DNA from: Chitinophaga sp. YR573 | Lineage (GTDB): Bacteria; Bacteroidota; Bacteroidia; Chitinophagales; Chitinophagaceae | Direction: 5' to 3' | DNA: 64,000 nt | Assembly (NCBI RefSeq): GCF_900110995.1 | Contig: NZ_FOJF01000003.1 | Span: 434,001 to 498,000, forward strand | Part shown: positions 43,267 to 52,692 of the stretch, one piece after another | Layout: every line of letters starts with the position of its first letter | Position numbering within the stretch: position 1 is the stretch's first letter | Notes under the pieces: generated by a model | What the model was told of the DNA's origin: nothing | What the model saw: only the letters and a program-made list of their open reading frames with translations | Database searches by the model: none | Position numbers and translations under genes: made by a program

Positions 43267-44400
43267 ATGCAGGAAAATATCTTTATATATCAAAGAATAA
43301 TACCTCATTACAGGATTGATAACTTTAATTACCTGAATGAGGTATTGGGCGGAAAATTGATTGTATTTCATGACCACAGAATTAAATCAAACTCTTTAAT
43401 CCTTGATGGGAAGGGCGTTACATTTAAATCTGAGCAGCTTAATTTATATACGTTATTCCGGGGCATCTTTTTCTGGCAAGGTATTCTTTCCCCTATTATA
43501 CGGTTTGGAAGACCTAAAGCTATAGTAGTGGAAGGCAATTCGAGATTCCTGTCTAATTATTTTTTGCTGTTATTTAAGCTCATTAAAATAAAGATCATTT
43601 TCTGGGGACATGCTAAAGCAACAAGCACTGATAATACAGGTATCTCTGCCCGTAACAAACTTAGAAATATTCTTGCAGTAGCTGCTGACGGATATCTGAC
43701 TTATTCGGAAGAAGGTAAAAGAGAAATCACCACTCATTGTAATCCCCAAAAAGTTTTTGTAGCTACCAATACAATTAATATTGAACTGATTTCAGCTATC
43801 AGAGAACAATTAGAAGAGCCGGCCATATTAAAAAAACAGTTGGGATTAAGCAATAGATATTATGCATTGTTTATTGGACAACTGATCCCGGATAAAAGGG
43901 TAGAGGAGGTGATTCAAAAGGTACAGTTATTAAAACATAGCGGGGTTGATATAGGCTGCATCATCATAGGAGATGGGCCAGAGAGAAAAAACCTTGAAGA
44001 ACAGATAGCGCCTGATTTCAGAAAGGATTTTCATTTTATGGGGAGCATGCCTGATTTCAGAAAATCGGCACCTTATATCTATGTGACGGATTTCTTTCTT
44101 TCACCTGGTTATATTGGTCTGGCCATTAATCATTGCCTGGCTTTGGGGGTTCCCGCAATAGTGGAGCGTGATAGAACGAAAGCTATGCATAGCCCGGAAG
44201 TAGAGTACCTGGAAGATGGAAAAAACGGACATTTTATAAACTTTGATAATGAAGAAGAGTTTCTGGATGTTATTAAAACCTGCATAGTAAAAAGAGAAGA
44301 ATACCGGCATTACTGTATTGATTATGCCAACAGGAATCTTAAGTTGAGCAATTTTACCAAAGGCTTTGAGGATTGTTTTCAATATCTGAAAGTGATATAA
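43267..44400 (+). CDS. Glycosyltransferase, GT4-like
   Basis: ATG at 43267 is preferred to TTG at 43252. The 377-residue GT-B protein has an N-terminal acceptor domain (with QRIIPHYRIDNFNYLNE near the start) and a C-terminal donor domain with FIGQLIPDKRVEEVI (about 201-215) and GDGPERKNLEEQI. Its late motif, SPGYIGLAINHCLALGVP, replaces the usual E-x7-E first Glu with Gly/Tyr, a minor oddity. It should add one sugar of the repeat unit; the donor is unknown. Confidence 0.82.
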   Translation: MQENIFIYQRIIPHYRIDNFNYLNEVLGGKLIVFHDHRIKSNSLILDGKGVTFKSEQLNLYTLFRGIFFWQGILSPIIRFGRPKAIVVEGNSRFLSNYFLLLFKLIKIKIIFWGHAKATSTDNTGISARNKLRNILAVAADGYLTYSEEGKREITTHCNPQKVFVATNTINIELISAIREQLEEPAILKKQLGLSNRYYALFIGQLIPDKRVEEVIQKVQLLKHSGVDIGCIIIGDGPERKNLEEQIAPDFRKDFHFMGSMPDFRKSAPYIYVTDFFLSPGYIGLAINHCLALGVPAIVERDRTKAMHSPEVEYLEDGKNGHFINFDNEEEFLDVIKTCIVKREEYRHYCIDYANRNLKLSNFTKGFEDCFQYLKVI

Positions 44401-44427
44401 ATATAAAAAGACTTAATTATTTATTAT

Positions 44428-45465
44428 ATGCGAGATAATATGTTTTCAAATAAAGTTCTGTTAATTACCGGTGGAACTGGTTCATTTGGTAACGCAGTTT
44501 TAAAGAGGTTTCTCCATACAGATATCAAAGAAATCCGCATTTTTAGCCGTGATGAGAAAAAGCAGGATGATATGCGCAATTTATTGCGCAATGATAAAAT
44601 TAAATTTTTCATGGGAGATGTGAGGGATTTCAGAAGTATTAATAATGCAATGGATGGGGTCGACTATGTTTTCCATGCTGCCGCATTGAAGCAGGTGCCA
44701 TCATGCGAATTTTATCCTATGGAGGCAGTAAGGACAAATGTATTGGGTACAGAGAATGTGGTAGAAGCTGCAATTAATCATAAGATTAGTAAACTCATTT
44801 GTTTAGGAACAGATAAGGCAGTTTACCCGATAAATGCAATGGGTATTTCAAAAGCTATGATGGAAAAGGTAGCTGTATCCAAGGCGCGGTTACATTCCAC
44901 ACCTCTTATTACCTGTACAAGGTATGGCAATGTGATGGCCAGCCGGGGCTCTGTTATTCCTTTATTTATTTCACAGATAAAGGCAGGGAAACCGTTAACC
45001 ATCACAGATCCGGAGATGACACGTTTTATGATGTCTCTGCATAATGCGGTGGAACTGGTATTGTTTGCTTATGAAAACGCAAATCCGGGAGATATTTTTG
45101 TGCAGAAAGCGCCTGCTGCTACAATCGGGCAACTGGCTGAAGTGTTACTCGAAATTTTTGAAAGTAAAAGTGAGATACATGTAATAGGTACCCGTCATGG
45201 TGAGAAATTATATGAAACTTTACTCACGAGGGAAGAATTTGGAAAGGCAGAGGATATGGGAGAATTTTACCGTATTGCAGCTGATGACAGGGATTTGAAC
45301 TATGCCAAGTATTTCTCGGAAGGTAACAGTAAAATAGCAGAGATGCAGGATTATCATTCTCATAACACGCATCGTTTAAGCAATGCGGAATTAAAAGAAT
45401 TATTACTGAACCTGGATTATGTACAGGAAGAATTAAAGACTGACATGGCCGTATGGCATGGGTAA
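44428..45465 (+). CDS. capE: UDP-GlcNAc 4,6-dehydratase/5-epimerase, CapE/FnlA-like
   Basis: The 345-residue soluble SDR enzyme has the NAD motif GGTGSFGNAVLKR (about 14-26) and the active-site region LGTDKAVYPINAMGISKAMME (described as TDKAVYPINAMGISK, about 131-145). It lacks the membrane part of PglF. With the next two genes (CapF- and CapG-like) it forms the complete UDP-N-acetyl-L-fucosamine pathway. ATG at 44428 is used; ATG at 44440 would start at MFSNKVLL, nearer to known CapE/FnlA termini. Confidence 0.9.
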   Translation: MRDNMFSNKVLLITGGTGSFGNAVLKRFLHTDIKEIRIFSRDEKKQDDMRNLLRNDKIKFFMGDVRDFRSINNAMDGVDYVFHAAALKQVPSCEFYPMEAVRTNVLGTENVVEAAINHKISKLICLGTDKAVYPINAMGISKAMMEKVAVSKARLHSTPLITCTRYGNVMASRGSVIPLFISQIKAGKPLTITDPEMTRFMMSLHNAVELVLFAYENANPGDIFVQKAPAATIGQLAEVLLEIFESKSEIHVIGTRHGEKLYETLLTREEFGKAEDMGEFYRIAADDRDLNYAKYFSEGNSKIAEMQDYHSHNTHRLSNAELKELLLNLDYVQEELKTDMAVWHG

Positions 45466-45476
45466 CCGATATAAAA

Positions 45477-46601
45477 ATGGCAATAAAAAAAATTGGTATT
45501 ACTGGACAAAACGGCTTTGCCGGTTCTTATCTTTTTAATAAGATCAGTTTATTAAAAGAGGAGTTTGAATTGATCCCTTTTGATAAATCTTATTTTGAAT
45601 CAGCCCCGGACCTTGTTGCATGGGTGAAGCAATGTGATGTAATCATTCATCTTGCGGCTATGAACCGCCATCCTGATCCGCAGGTTATCCATGATACCAA
45701 TATACAACTGGTTGCACAGTTGGTGGCTGCCATGGAAACAGCAGGTCATATTCCACATGTATTATTTTCATCTTCTACACAGGAAGAAAGAGACAATTTA
45801 TATGGTATATCAAAAAAGGCAGGCAGAGAATTATTTATAGAGTGGGCAGGGAAAAACCATGCCCGCTTTACAGGTATGGTGATACCTAATGTATTTGGTC
45901 CTTTTGGGAAACCTTTTTACAATTCCGTAGTAGCTACATTTTGTTATCAGTTATGTAATGGTCAGTTACCTGCTATAGATAATGACGGGTTTCTGAAACT
46001 GATCTATGTAGATGAACTGGCGGAGGTAATGATTAACAGTATCAGGAATGAGATAAATGAACCGGCGCTGGAAGTACCTGCTACCAGTGAATGTTATGTA
46101 TCCCAGGTCCTGGATAAACTGAAGGCTTACAAAACATTGTATTATGATCAGGGTATTTTCCCTGACTTACCGGATAAGTTTAGTATCAACCTGTTTAATA
46201 CCTTCAGGAGTTATATTGACCATCACACTTATTTCCCTTTTATATTGAAGCAACATGCTGATAACAGGGGTGTATTTGTAGAAATGATTAAGCTACAGCA
46301 GGGAGGGCAGGTGTCTTTTTCCACTACTCATAAAGATATTACAAGGGGTAATCACTTTCATACAAGGAAAATCGAACGTTTCCTTGTCATAAAGGGTAAA
46401 GCATTGATCCAGTTAAGGAAATATAATTCAGATGTGGTGCTGAATTTTGAACTGGATGGTTCAACGCCTTCGTATGTGGATATGCCGGTATGGTATACGC
46501 ATAATATCAAAAATATCGGAGAGGAAGAATTATATACTGTGTTCTGGATCAATGAATTTTTTGATCCACAGGATCCGGATACATATTTCGAAGTAGTATA
46601 A
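45477..46601 (+). CDS. capF: CapF/FnlB-like bimodular reductase with cupin domain
   Basis: ATG at 45477 gives a 374-residue product beginning MAIKKIGITGQNGFAGSYLF with the NAD-binding glycine motif; the upstream ATG at 45453 would overlap capE. The N-terminal SDR domain (about 1-245) is followed by a C-terminal cupin (about 255-374, HFHTRKIERFLVIKGKALI) as in Staphylococcus CapF, where the cupin domain epimerises C3 and the SDR domain reduces C4. It is the middle enzyme of UDP-L-FucNAc synthesis. Confidence 0.9.
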   Translation: MAIKKIGITGQNGFAGSYLFNKISLLKEEFELIPFDKSYFESAPDLVAWVKQCDVIIHLAAMNRHPDPQVIHDTNIQLVAQLVAAMETAGHIPHVLFSSSTQEERDNLYGISKKAGRELFIEWAGKNHARFTGMVIPNVFGPFGKPFYNSVVATFCYQLCNGQLPAIDNDGFLKLIYVDELAEVMINSIRNEINEPALEVPATSECYVSQVLDKLKAYKTLYYDQGIFPDLPDKFSINLFNTFRSYIDHHTYFPFILKQHADNRGVFVEMIKLQQGGQVSFSTTHKDITRGNHFHTRKIERFLVIKGKALIQLRKYNSDVVLNFELDGSTPSYVDMPVWYTHNIKNIGEEELYTVFWINEFFDPQDPDTYFEVV

Positions 46602-46627
46602 AATCAATTTTTAAGTAGCCATCGTAT

Positions 46628-47776
46628 ATGAGCAACAGCGTAAAAAAATTAAAGGTACTGACTGTAGTTGGTACAAGGCCAGAGATAATACGTTTGTCAA
46701 GAGTACTGGCAAAACTGGATGAATCAGAGGCGATTGAACATGTATTGGTACATACTGGTCAGAATTATGATTATGAATTGAACCAGATATTCTTCGAAGA
46801 CCTGGGACTTCGTAAACCGGACCATTTTCTGGAGGCTGCCGGTAAAACGGCTACAGAAACTATTGGCCAGATATTGATTAAAATTGATCCTATCCTGGAA
46901 AGCGAAAATCCTGATGCTTTCCTTGTGTTAGGTGATACCAACAGCTGTTTATGTGCGATCCCTGCTAAAAAGAGAAGGATCCCTATTTTTCATATGGAGG
47001 CTGGTAATCGCTGTTTTGATCAGAGGGTGCCAGAGGAGACTAACAGGAAGATCGTAGATCATGTTAGTGATATCAATCTTACTTATTCAGATATAGCCAG
47101 AGAATATCTTTTACGTGAAGGATTGCCGCCCGACAGAGTAATTAAGACAGGCAGTCCCATGTATGAAGTATTGCATTATTATATGCCGGGGATAAAACAG
47201 TCCCAGGTTTTAAATACATTGAATTTAAAGCCCGAAGGATATTTTGTAGTATCTGCTCACAGAGAGGAGAATATTAATTCCGATAAGAACTTTAATAACC
47301 TTGTTGTTATACTGAATGATATTGCGAAAGTATTTGGATTGCCTGTAATTGTATCAGCACATCCGAGAACACGCAAAATGATAGAGGCAAAGAATATTAC
47401 ATTTGATCCACTCGTCAGATTAATGAAACCTCTTGGATTAAAGGACTATATAGCTTTACAGATGCAGGCAAAAGCGGTTTTGTCTGATAGTGGCACAATA
47501 TCAGAAGAATCGTCAATACTTAATTTCCGGGCGCTTAATATAAGAGAAGCCCATGAACGGCCTGAAGCGATGGAAGAGGCTTCTGTTATGATGGTGGGGC
47601 TTAATCCGGAGAGAGTACTGCAAGGATTGAAGCAGTTGGAATATCAATTGAAAGAAGAACGGAACTTTAGAGAAGTAAGTGATTACAGTATGCCCAACGT
47701 TGCAGATAAAGTGGTGAGAATAATTATCTCATACACGGACTATGTGAAAAGAACGGTGTGGAGAAATTATGAATAA
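46628..47776 (+). CDS. capG: Non-hydrolysing UDP-sugar 2-epimerase, CapG/FnlC/WecB-like
   Basis: The 382-residue GT-B-like epimerase has GTRPEIIRLSRVL (about 14-26), GQNYDYELNQIFFEDL and HMEAGNRCFDQRVPEETNR (split: EAGNRCFDQRVPEE near 124-137). In this triplet it converts UDP-L-PneNAc to UDP-L-FucNAc. It follows capF by 26 bases and precedes two transferase genes, the second of which is WbuB-like, matching the fnlA-fnlB-fnlC-wbuB order of E. coli O26-type clusters. Confidence 0.9.
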   Translation: MSNSVKKLKVLTVVGTRPEIIRLSRVLAKLDESEAIEHVLVHTGQNYDYELNQIFFEDLGLRKPDHFLEAAGKTATETIGQILIKIDPILESENPDAFLVLGDTNSCLCAIPAKKRRIPIFHMEAGNRCFDQRVPEETNRKIVDHVSDINLTYSDIAREYLLREGLPPDRVIKTGSPMYEVLHYYMPGIKQSQVLNTLNLKPEGYFVVSAHREENINSDKNFNNLVVILNDIAKVFGLPVIVSAHPRTRKMIEAKNITFDPLVRLMKPLGLKDYIALQMQAKAVLSDSGTISEESSILNFRALNIREAHERPEAMEEASVMMVGLNPERVLQGLKQLEYQLKEERNFREVSDYSMPNVADKVVRIIISYTDYVKRTVWRNYE

Positions 47777-47804
47777 TAAGGGTGAAAAGTAAACATTTAT
47801 AGCG

Positions 47805-48950
47805 ATGAAATTATTTATTAACGTCTCCAATCTGAGATTCGGAGGTGGTAAGACTGTAGGGATGAACATTATTAATTATTACATGTTGCATCCCGACATT
47901 TCTTCTCTGGTGATAGCGGCTCCTGCGGGAAATGGATACGAAAGATTTGATGGTATTAGTGAAAAAGTGAAAATAGTCTATTTCCATAAAATTTTCAATA
48001 CCTCTGTATTCAAACTTATTATAACTTATATACTTCTTCCTGTATACCAGGTTGCGTTTAAGGCTGATTTTATATTGAGTCTGGGGAATGTTGCAATCCC
48101 TACAAGGAAACCACAGTTATTATTAATAATGATGCCTTACCTGGCTTATCCGGAAAGTATCATGTGGGAAAGAATAAAGAAGAACAACAGGAAGTTTTAT
48201 TTCTATATCAGGAATGTGTTAAGATTAATTAAAGCAAATCTGAAATATGCTTCCATATTATGTGTGCAGACTGAAGTAATGAAAAAGCGGATCAGCGCTT
48301 TGTATAATATTCCTTTAGATAAGGTATTTGTTATGCCTTGTGCGGTTTCCTTTACCAGTTCAAAATTGCCTGAAAGTGCTGTTAAGGCAGGTTCCTCAAA
48401 TAGTAAGGAGATCAAACTTCTTTTTCTGAGTAAATATTATCTGCATAAGAATTTTGAAATTTTATATGAAGTAGGTAGAGAGATTCTAAACAGGAAGCTG
48501 GATATAAAAATATCTGTAACGATCGAACCAGAAGAAAATGAAGGAAGCCGGGAGTTTCTTGAGAATATTGCAAAACTGAATTTAGGCGCTGTAATTGTCA
48601 ATAAGGGCAATATCACGCTTGAACAGATCCCTTATGTATATGATGAGCATGACGGGGTGTTTTTGCCAACTTTCCTGGAATCTTTTTCTGGTACTTATAT
48701 TGAATCAATGTATTTCGGAAAACCAATTTTCACAAGTAATCTTGATTTTGCAGAAGTGGTTTGTAAAGATGCAGCGTATTATTTTGATCCTGTAGATGCG
48801 AATGATATTATTGATACTATAGTAGAAGCCTTTGATGATCCTGTAGAATTGACCCGGAAGGTGGACAGAGGTAATCAGATGATTGCCGAATCTCCATCAT
48901 GGAACGATATCGGGAAGTTCATCGACGAGAAGATTTTAAAACTGTCTTAA
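47805..48950 (+). CDS. Glycosyltransferase, GT4-like
   Basis: The 381-residue GT-B protein opens with INVSNLRFGGGKTVGMNII (residues about 4-22), a GGG loop typical of the family, and has a C-terminal donor domain with LFLSKYYLHKNFEIL and PTFLESFSGTYIESMYFGKPIF (described as the E-S-F-x-E retaining motif). It probably adds a sugar of the repeat unit. It stands between the capEFG genes and the WbuB-like gene. Confidence 0.83.
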   Translation: MKLFINVSNLRFGGGKTVGMNIINYYMLHPDISSLVIAAPAGNGYERFDGISEKVKIVYFHKIFNTSVFKLIITYILLPVYQVAFKADFILSLGNVAIPTRKPQLLLIMMPYLAYPESIMWERIKKNNRKFYFYIRNVLRLIKANLKYASILCVQTEVMKKRISALYNIPLDKVFVMPCAVSFTSSKLPESAVKAGSSNSKEIKLLFLSKYYLHKNFEILYEVGREILNRKLDIKISVTIEPEENEGSREFLENIAKLNLGAVIVNKGNITLEQIPYVYDEHDGVFLPTFLESFSGTYIESMYFGKPIFTSNLDFAEVVCKDAAYYFDPVDANDIIDTIVEAFDDPVELTRKVDRGNQMIAESPSWNDIGKFIDEKILKLS

Positions 48951-48969
48951 AAGCTGGAAAATAATTCTA

Positions 48970-50196
48970 ATGGTCGGAAGAAATATAAAGGTCTTGATTC
49001 TGAGCCAATGGTGTTATCCGGAGCCGGATTTAAAAGCACTCACCTTTGCCAAAGCCTTGCAGGAAAGAGGACATACAGTCCAGATTCTGACCGGATTCCC
49101 CAATTATCCCGGAGGCAAAGTGTATGAAGGGTATAAGATCTCATTATTTAAAAGAGAAAAGATTGATGGTATAGAAATATTACGCTGTGCTTTATATCCT
49201 AATCATGACAGATCTGCATTTAAAAGGATCTTAAACTATTTGAGTTTCGCTTTTTTTGCGAGCCTCATTGGCATATTTAAAGTAAATAAGGCAGATGTAA
49301 TGTATGTATATCATCCACCTGCTACAGTAGCCATTCCGGCATTAATGATTAAGTTTTTCAGAGGAATACCTGTAGTGTATGACATTCAGGACATGTGGCC
49401 GGATACGTTAAAAGTTACGGGAATGCTCAATAATCCCCGTTTGCTTAAGATGATCGGGTCTTATATGAATGCTTGCTACAAACGGGTGAATCATATTACT
49501 GTATTGTCCGGGGGATTTAAGGAGTTGTTGATAGAGAGAGGAGTGCCGGCTTCTAAAGTGAGTGTGATCTATAATTGGAGTAACCCGATTAATGTACCCG
49601 ATGTTGTTGATGGGGAGGAAAAGACAAAACGGTTTTCCATTCTGTTCGCAGGTACGATTGGGCTGGCACAGGGATTGGATGTAGTGATCCGTTGTGCAGA
49701 ACGGTTAAAACAGGCAGGGGAAACGGAGATTGAGTTTGTTTTACTGGGAGGAGGAGTAGATGTAGCAAGGCTAAAAGAACAGGTAGAGAGCATCCGGTTG
49801 GATAATATCAGATTTTTGGGGCGTGTACCGAATAGTGAGGTAGGGAAATATCTGGCGATGGCAGATGTATTGTTGATTCATCTGGTAAAGGATAAATTAT
49901 TTGAAATAACGGTACCTTCAAAAACACAAGCTTATCTGTTGGCAGGAAAGCCGATTTTAGTAGGTGTAGAAGGGGATGCCGCAAATCTCGTTAATGCAGC
50001 GGGTGCGGGGTATAACTTCTCACCGGAAGATGATCATGAATTAGCGGAAAAGGTTTTGTTGCTAAAAAATATGAGTAAGCAGGAGTTAGCGGTGTTAGGA
50101 GATAATGGTCGCCGGTATTATAACGATCAGCTGTCAATAGAGATCGGAACGAAAAAGTTTGAAGAATTATTTATGTTCTTACAGAAAGATAAATGA
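48970..50196 (+). CDS. wbuB: WbuB-like glycosyltransferase (GT4)
   Basis: The 408-residue enzyme begins VLILSQWCYPEPDLKALTF and carries TGFPNYPGGKVYEGYK and VYDIQDMWPDTLKVTG, the hallmarks of the WbuB/WcaI-like GT4 group. The donor domain shows FAGTIGLAQGLDVVI. WbuB transfers L-FucNAc, which fits the capEFG genes just upstream. It overlaps the PglC-like gene by 4 bases, so the first transferase after priming may be this one: FucNAc added to the initiating bacillosamine-type sugar. That order is inference. Confidence 0.87.
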   Translation: MVGRNIKVLILSQWCYPEPDLKALTFAKALQERGHTVQILTGFPNYPGGKVYEGYKISLFKREKIDGIEILRCALYPNHDRSAFKRILNYLSFAFFASLIGIFKVNKADVMYVYHPPATVAIPALMIKFFRGIPVVYDIQDMWPDTLKVTGMLNNPRLLKMIGSYMNACYKRVNHITVLSGGFKELLIERGVPASKVSVIYNWSNPINVPDVVDGEEKTKRFSILFAGTIGLAQGLDVVIRCAERLKQAGETEIEFVLLGGGVDVARLKEQVESIRLDNIRFLGRVPNSEVGKYLAMADVLLIHLVKDKLFEITVPSKTQAYLLAGKPILVGVEGDAANLVNAAGAGYNFSPEDDHELAEKVLLLKNMSKQELAVLGDNGRRYYNDQLSIEIGTKKFEELFMFLQKDK

Positions 50197-50810
50197 ATAA
50201 TAACCGGTACATCTATATGGATTTAATTAAACCCTGTGCAGACTTTTTATTGAGTTTGTGCGGGTTTATTCTGTTGTTGCCGGTTTTTTTCCTGGCAATG
50301 GTTTTTCTTTTTTTCGCCAATAGGGGAAAGGTGTTTTTTCTACAGGCACGTCCGGGAAAAAGAGAAAGGATATTCTACGTTATCAAGTTCAAAACAATGA
50401 ATGATAATAGAGATGCGAAAGGAAATCTATTGCCGGATAATAAAAGGTTGACAGCGGTAGGGAAATTTATTCGGAAGACATCAATTGACGAAATTCCTCA
50501 GTTATTGAATGTAATTAAAGGGGAAATGAGTTTAATTGGGCCACGACCTTTACTGATTGAATATTTGCCATTGTACAATGATGTACAACGACGCAGACAT
50601 ATCATAAAGCCTGGTATTACAGGTTGGGCCCAGGTTAACGGGAGGAATGCTATTAGTTGGCAACAAAAATTTGAATATGATGTCTGGTATGTGGACCATG
50701 TCAATTTTTTGCTTGATCTGAAAATTTTGTTGATGACAATAAGCAAAGTATTCAAGTCGGCAGACATAAACCAGGGAGAACATATTACAATGGAAAAATT
50801 TACGGGTTAG
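50193..50810 (+). CDS. pglC: Initiating phosphoglycosyl transferase, PglC-like
   Basis: The 205-residue protein is a small monotopic sugar transferase: one membrane-embedded helix-break-helix (about 14-40), then the catalytic core with FYVIKFKTMND, SIDEIPQLLNVIKGEMSLIGPRP (described as DEIPQLLNV...GPRP, about 99-118) and GITGWAQVNGRN. This is PglC size, not the longer WcaJ/WbaP form. It should move di-N-acetylbacillosamine-1-phosphate onto undecaprenyl phosphate. The PglD- and PglE-like genes follow immediately. Confidence 0.91.
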   Translation: MNNNRYIYMDLIKPCADFLLSLCGFILLLPVFFLAMVFLFFANRGKVFFLQARPGKRERIFYVIKFKTMNDNRDAKGNLLPDNKRLTAVGKFIRKTSIDEIPQLLNVIKGEMSLIGPRPLLIEYLPLYNDVQRRRHIIKPGITGWAQVNGRNAISWQQKFEYDVWYVDHVNFLLDLKILLMTISKVFKSADINQGEHITMEKFTG

Positions 50811-50811
50811 C

Positions 50812-51432
50812 ATGGAAAAGAAATACATCTACGGCGCAAGTGGTCATGGAAAGGTAATCCTTGAAATATTTGAAGCAAATAATATTGTTATAGAAGGTGT
50901 GTTTGATGACAATCCGGGCATTACGAAAGTGCTTGATTATCCCGTACTGGGAGGACTATCTATGATAAAAGCAATGGAGAATCCGGCATTACTTATTTCA
51001 ATAGGAAATAATGTGATCCGGAAAAAAATAGCAGAAGAACTTAACAGTTTATATTTAAATGCGATCCATCCTGCTGCTACCATCTCACGACGCAGTAGTA
51101 TTGGGAAAGGATGCGCGATAATGGCGGGGGTATGTATTAATAGTAATGTAACTATCGGGAATCATGTGATACTTAATACCAATTGTTCCGTAGATCATGA
51201 TTGTATATTGGGCAATTACGTACATATTTCTCCAAATGCTGCGTTAGCAGGAAATGTAAGCATCGGAGAGGGGACCCATGTAGGTATAGGTGCGGCCATT
51301 ATACCGAATATTAAAATAGGCAAATGGTGTACGATAGGAGCAGGTGCTGTAATTATCAGGGACGTGCCGGATTATGCTGTTGTTGTTGGCAATCCGGGCA
51401 GAATAATAAATTATAATAGCAAGATTGAATAA
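50812..51432 (+). CDS. pglD: PglD-like sugar N-acetyltransferase
   Basis: The 206-residue protein has an N-terminal nucleotide-binding domain (YGASGHGKVILEI, about 7-19) and a left-handed beta-helix (about 85-200) with catalytic-type His in NCSVDHDCILGNYVHIS. In PglD this enzyme acetylates C4 of the UDP-4-amino sugar. It lies one base after the PglC-like gene and 5 bases before the PglE-like gene, so the assignment to the bacillosamine route is strong. It is a paralog of the acetyltransferase at 30236. Confidence 0.89.
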   Translation: MEKKYIYGASGHGKVILEIFEANNIVIEGVFDDNPGITKVLDYPVLGGLSMIKAMENPALLISIGNNVIRKKIAEELNSLYLNAIHPAATISRRSSIGKGCAIMAGVCINSNVTIGNHVILNTNCSVDHDCILGNYVHISPNAALAGNVSIGEGTHVGIGAAIIPNIKIGKWCTIGAGAVIIRDVPDYAVVVGNPGRIINYNSKIE

Positions 51433-51437
51433 AAATT

Positions 51438-52568
51438 ATGGCTGAGAAAATATGGTTGTCATCTCCCCATATGGGAGGCAACGAAAAGAACTATGTAAAT
51501 GAAGCATTTGATACCAATTGGGTAGCACCACTTGGACCTAATGTAGATGGTTTTGAACAGGACCTGTCCAGGTATACTGGTGCCGGATATGTAGCCGCTT
51601 TATCTTCAGGTACGGCTGCATTGCATCTTGCATTAATATTGGCAGGTGTAGAGAGGGGGGATGAAGTAATTTGTCAGAGTATGACTTTCTCTGCTTCTGC
51701 GAATCCGATCGCATATCTTGGTGCTATACCAGTCTTTATTGATAGTGAGGAAGATACCTGGAATATGGACCCTGTTTTACTGGAAGAAGCCATAAAGGAC
51801 AGGATTGCAAAAGGAAAGAAGCCAAAGGCTATTATTCCCGTTCACTTGTATGGAATGCCGGCAAAGATGGATGAGATCACTCACATTGCTGATAAATATG
51901 GAATAATAGTTATTGAAGATGCTGCAGAGGCTTTGGGTGCCACCTATAAAGGACGGGCCTGTGGCACGTTGGGGCAATTGGGTATACTCAGCTTTAATGG
52001 TAACAAGATTATCACTACCAGCGGAGGAGGTGCACTGGTTGGGAAGGATGCCGCTATCATCAGTAAGGCTAAATTTCTGGCCACCCAGGCACGTGATCCG
52101 GCACCACATTATGAACATAGTCATATAGGGTACAATTACAGAATGAGTAATATTTGTGCGGGGATTGGTCGTGGCCAGATGGAAGTATTGGATGAAAGAG
52201 TCAATCAGAGAAGAGCTAATTATGATTATTATGTACAGCATTTAGCTGCATTACCTGGTGTAAGTTTGTTAGAAGAACCTGTTGACAGCATTAGCAACCG
52301 TTGGTTAACCACTATACTGATCGATCCTGTAAAAAGCAATGGTATAACCCGTGAAACAGTACGTCTTGCATTGGAGCGGGAGAATATTGAATCAAGGCCA
52401 TTATGGAAACCGATGCATTTGCAGCCTGTTTTTGCAACTGCCCCTGTTTATAAAAATGGTGTTTCCCAAAGGCTTTTTAATGACGGGCTTTGTTTACCCA
52501 GTGGTTCTAACCTCAGGCCTGAACAGCTGGACCTGATTGTTACCATTATAAAGGGATTATGGATATAA
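51438..52568 (+). CDS. pglE: PglE-like PLP aminotransferase (DegT family)
   Basis: The 376-residue aminotransferase has SSGTAALHLAL, EDAAEALGATYKG and the Schiff-base lysine in SFNGNKIITTSGGG (about 185-198). It should aminate the 4-keto sugar from the PglF-like dehydratase at the other end of the locus, giving UDP-4-amino-6-deoxy-GlcNAc for PglD. It is the last gene of the locus and is followed by a strong terminator. It is a clear relative of the LegC-like enzyme at 29110. Confidence 0.9.
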   Translation: MAEKIWLSSPHMGGNEKNYVNEAFDTNWVAPLGPNVDGFEQDLSRYTGAGYVAALSSGTAALHLALILAGVERGDEVICQSMTFSASANPIAYLGAIPVFIDSEEDTWNMDPVLLEEAIKDRIAKGKKPKAIIPVHLYGMPAKMDEITHIADKYGIIVIEDAAEALGATYKGRACGTLGQLGILSFNGNKIITTSGGGALVGKDAAIISKAKFLATQARDPAPHYEHSHIGYNYRMSNICAGIGRGQMEVLDERVNQRRANYDYYVQHLAALPGVSLLEEPVDSISNRWLTTILIDPVKSNGITRETVRLALERENIESRPLWKPMHLQPVFATAPVYKNGVSQRLFNDGLCLPSGSNLRPEQLDLIVTIIKGLWI

Positions 52569-52601
52569 GATAATGTAAGATATTTATTTTCAGGTAGTTA
52601 T

Positions 52602-52640
52602 AAAATAAGCCGTCACATTGTGATGGCTTATTTTATTTAT
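52602..52640 (+). terminator. Intrinsic terminator of the exopolysaccharide locus
   Basis: AAAATAAGCCGTCA (52602-52615) pairs with TGATGGCTTATTTT (52621-52634), with one G-T wobble and the 5-base loop CATTG, and runs into T-rich sequence. It lies 34 bases after the last gene. Confidence 0.92.
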
Positions 52641-52692
52641 ATACCCTCTTGTTATATAATATAAATAATTACTATAAATTGATATTTATACA

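Larger units (their letters stand above)
22787..52568 (+). other. Wzx/Wzy-dependent exopolysaccharide (EPS) locus
   Basis: Twenty-six same-strand genes run without a visible terminator until 52602. The locus contains export (Wza, Wzc), Wzx flippase, Wzy polymerase, PglC-like initiating transferase, five glycosyltransferase candidates, acyltransferases, and pathways for bacillosamine, N-acetylfucosamine and legionaminic acid. Many genes overlap by 1-8 bases. The product should be a cell-surface or secreted polysaccharide with an acidic nonulosonic acid. Confidence 0.88.
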
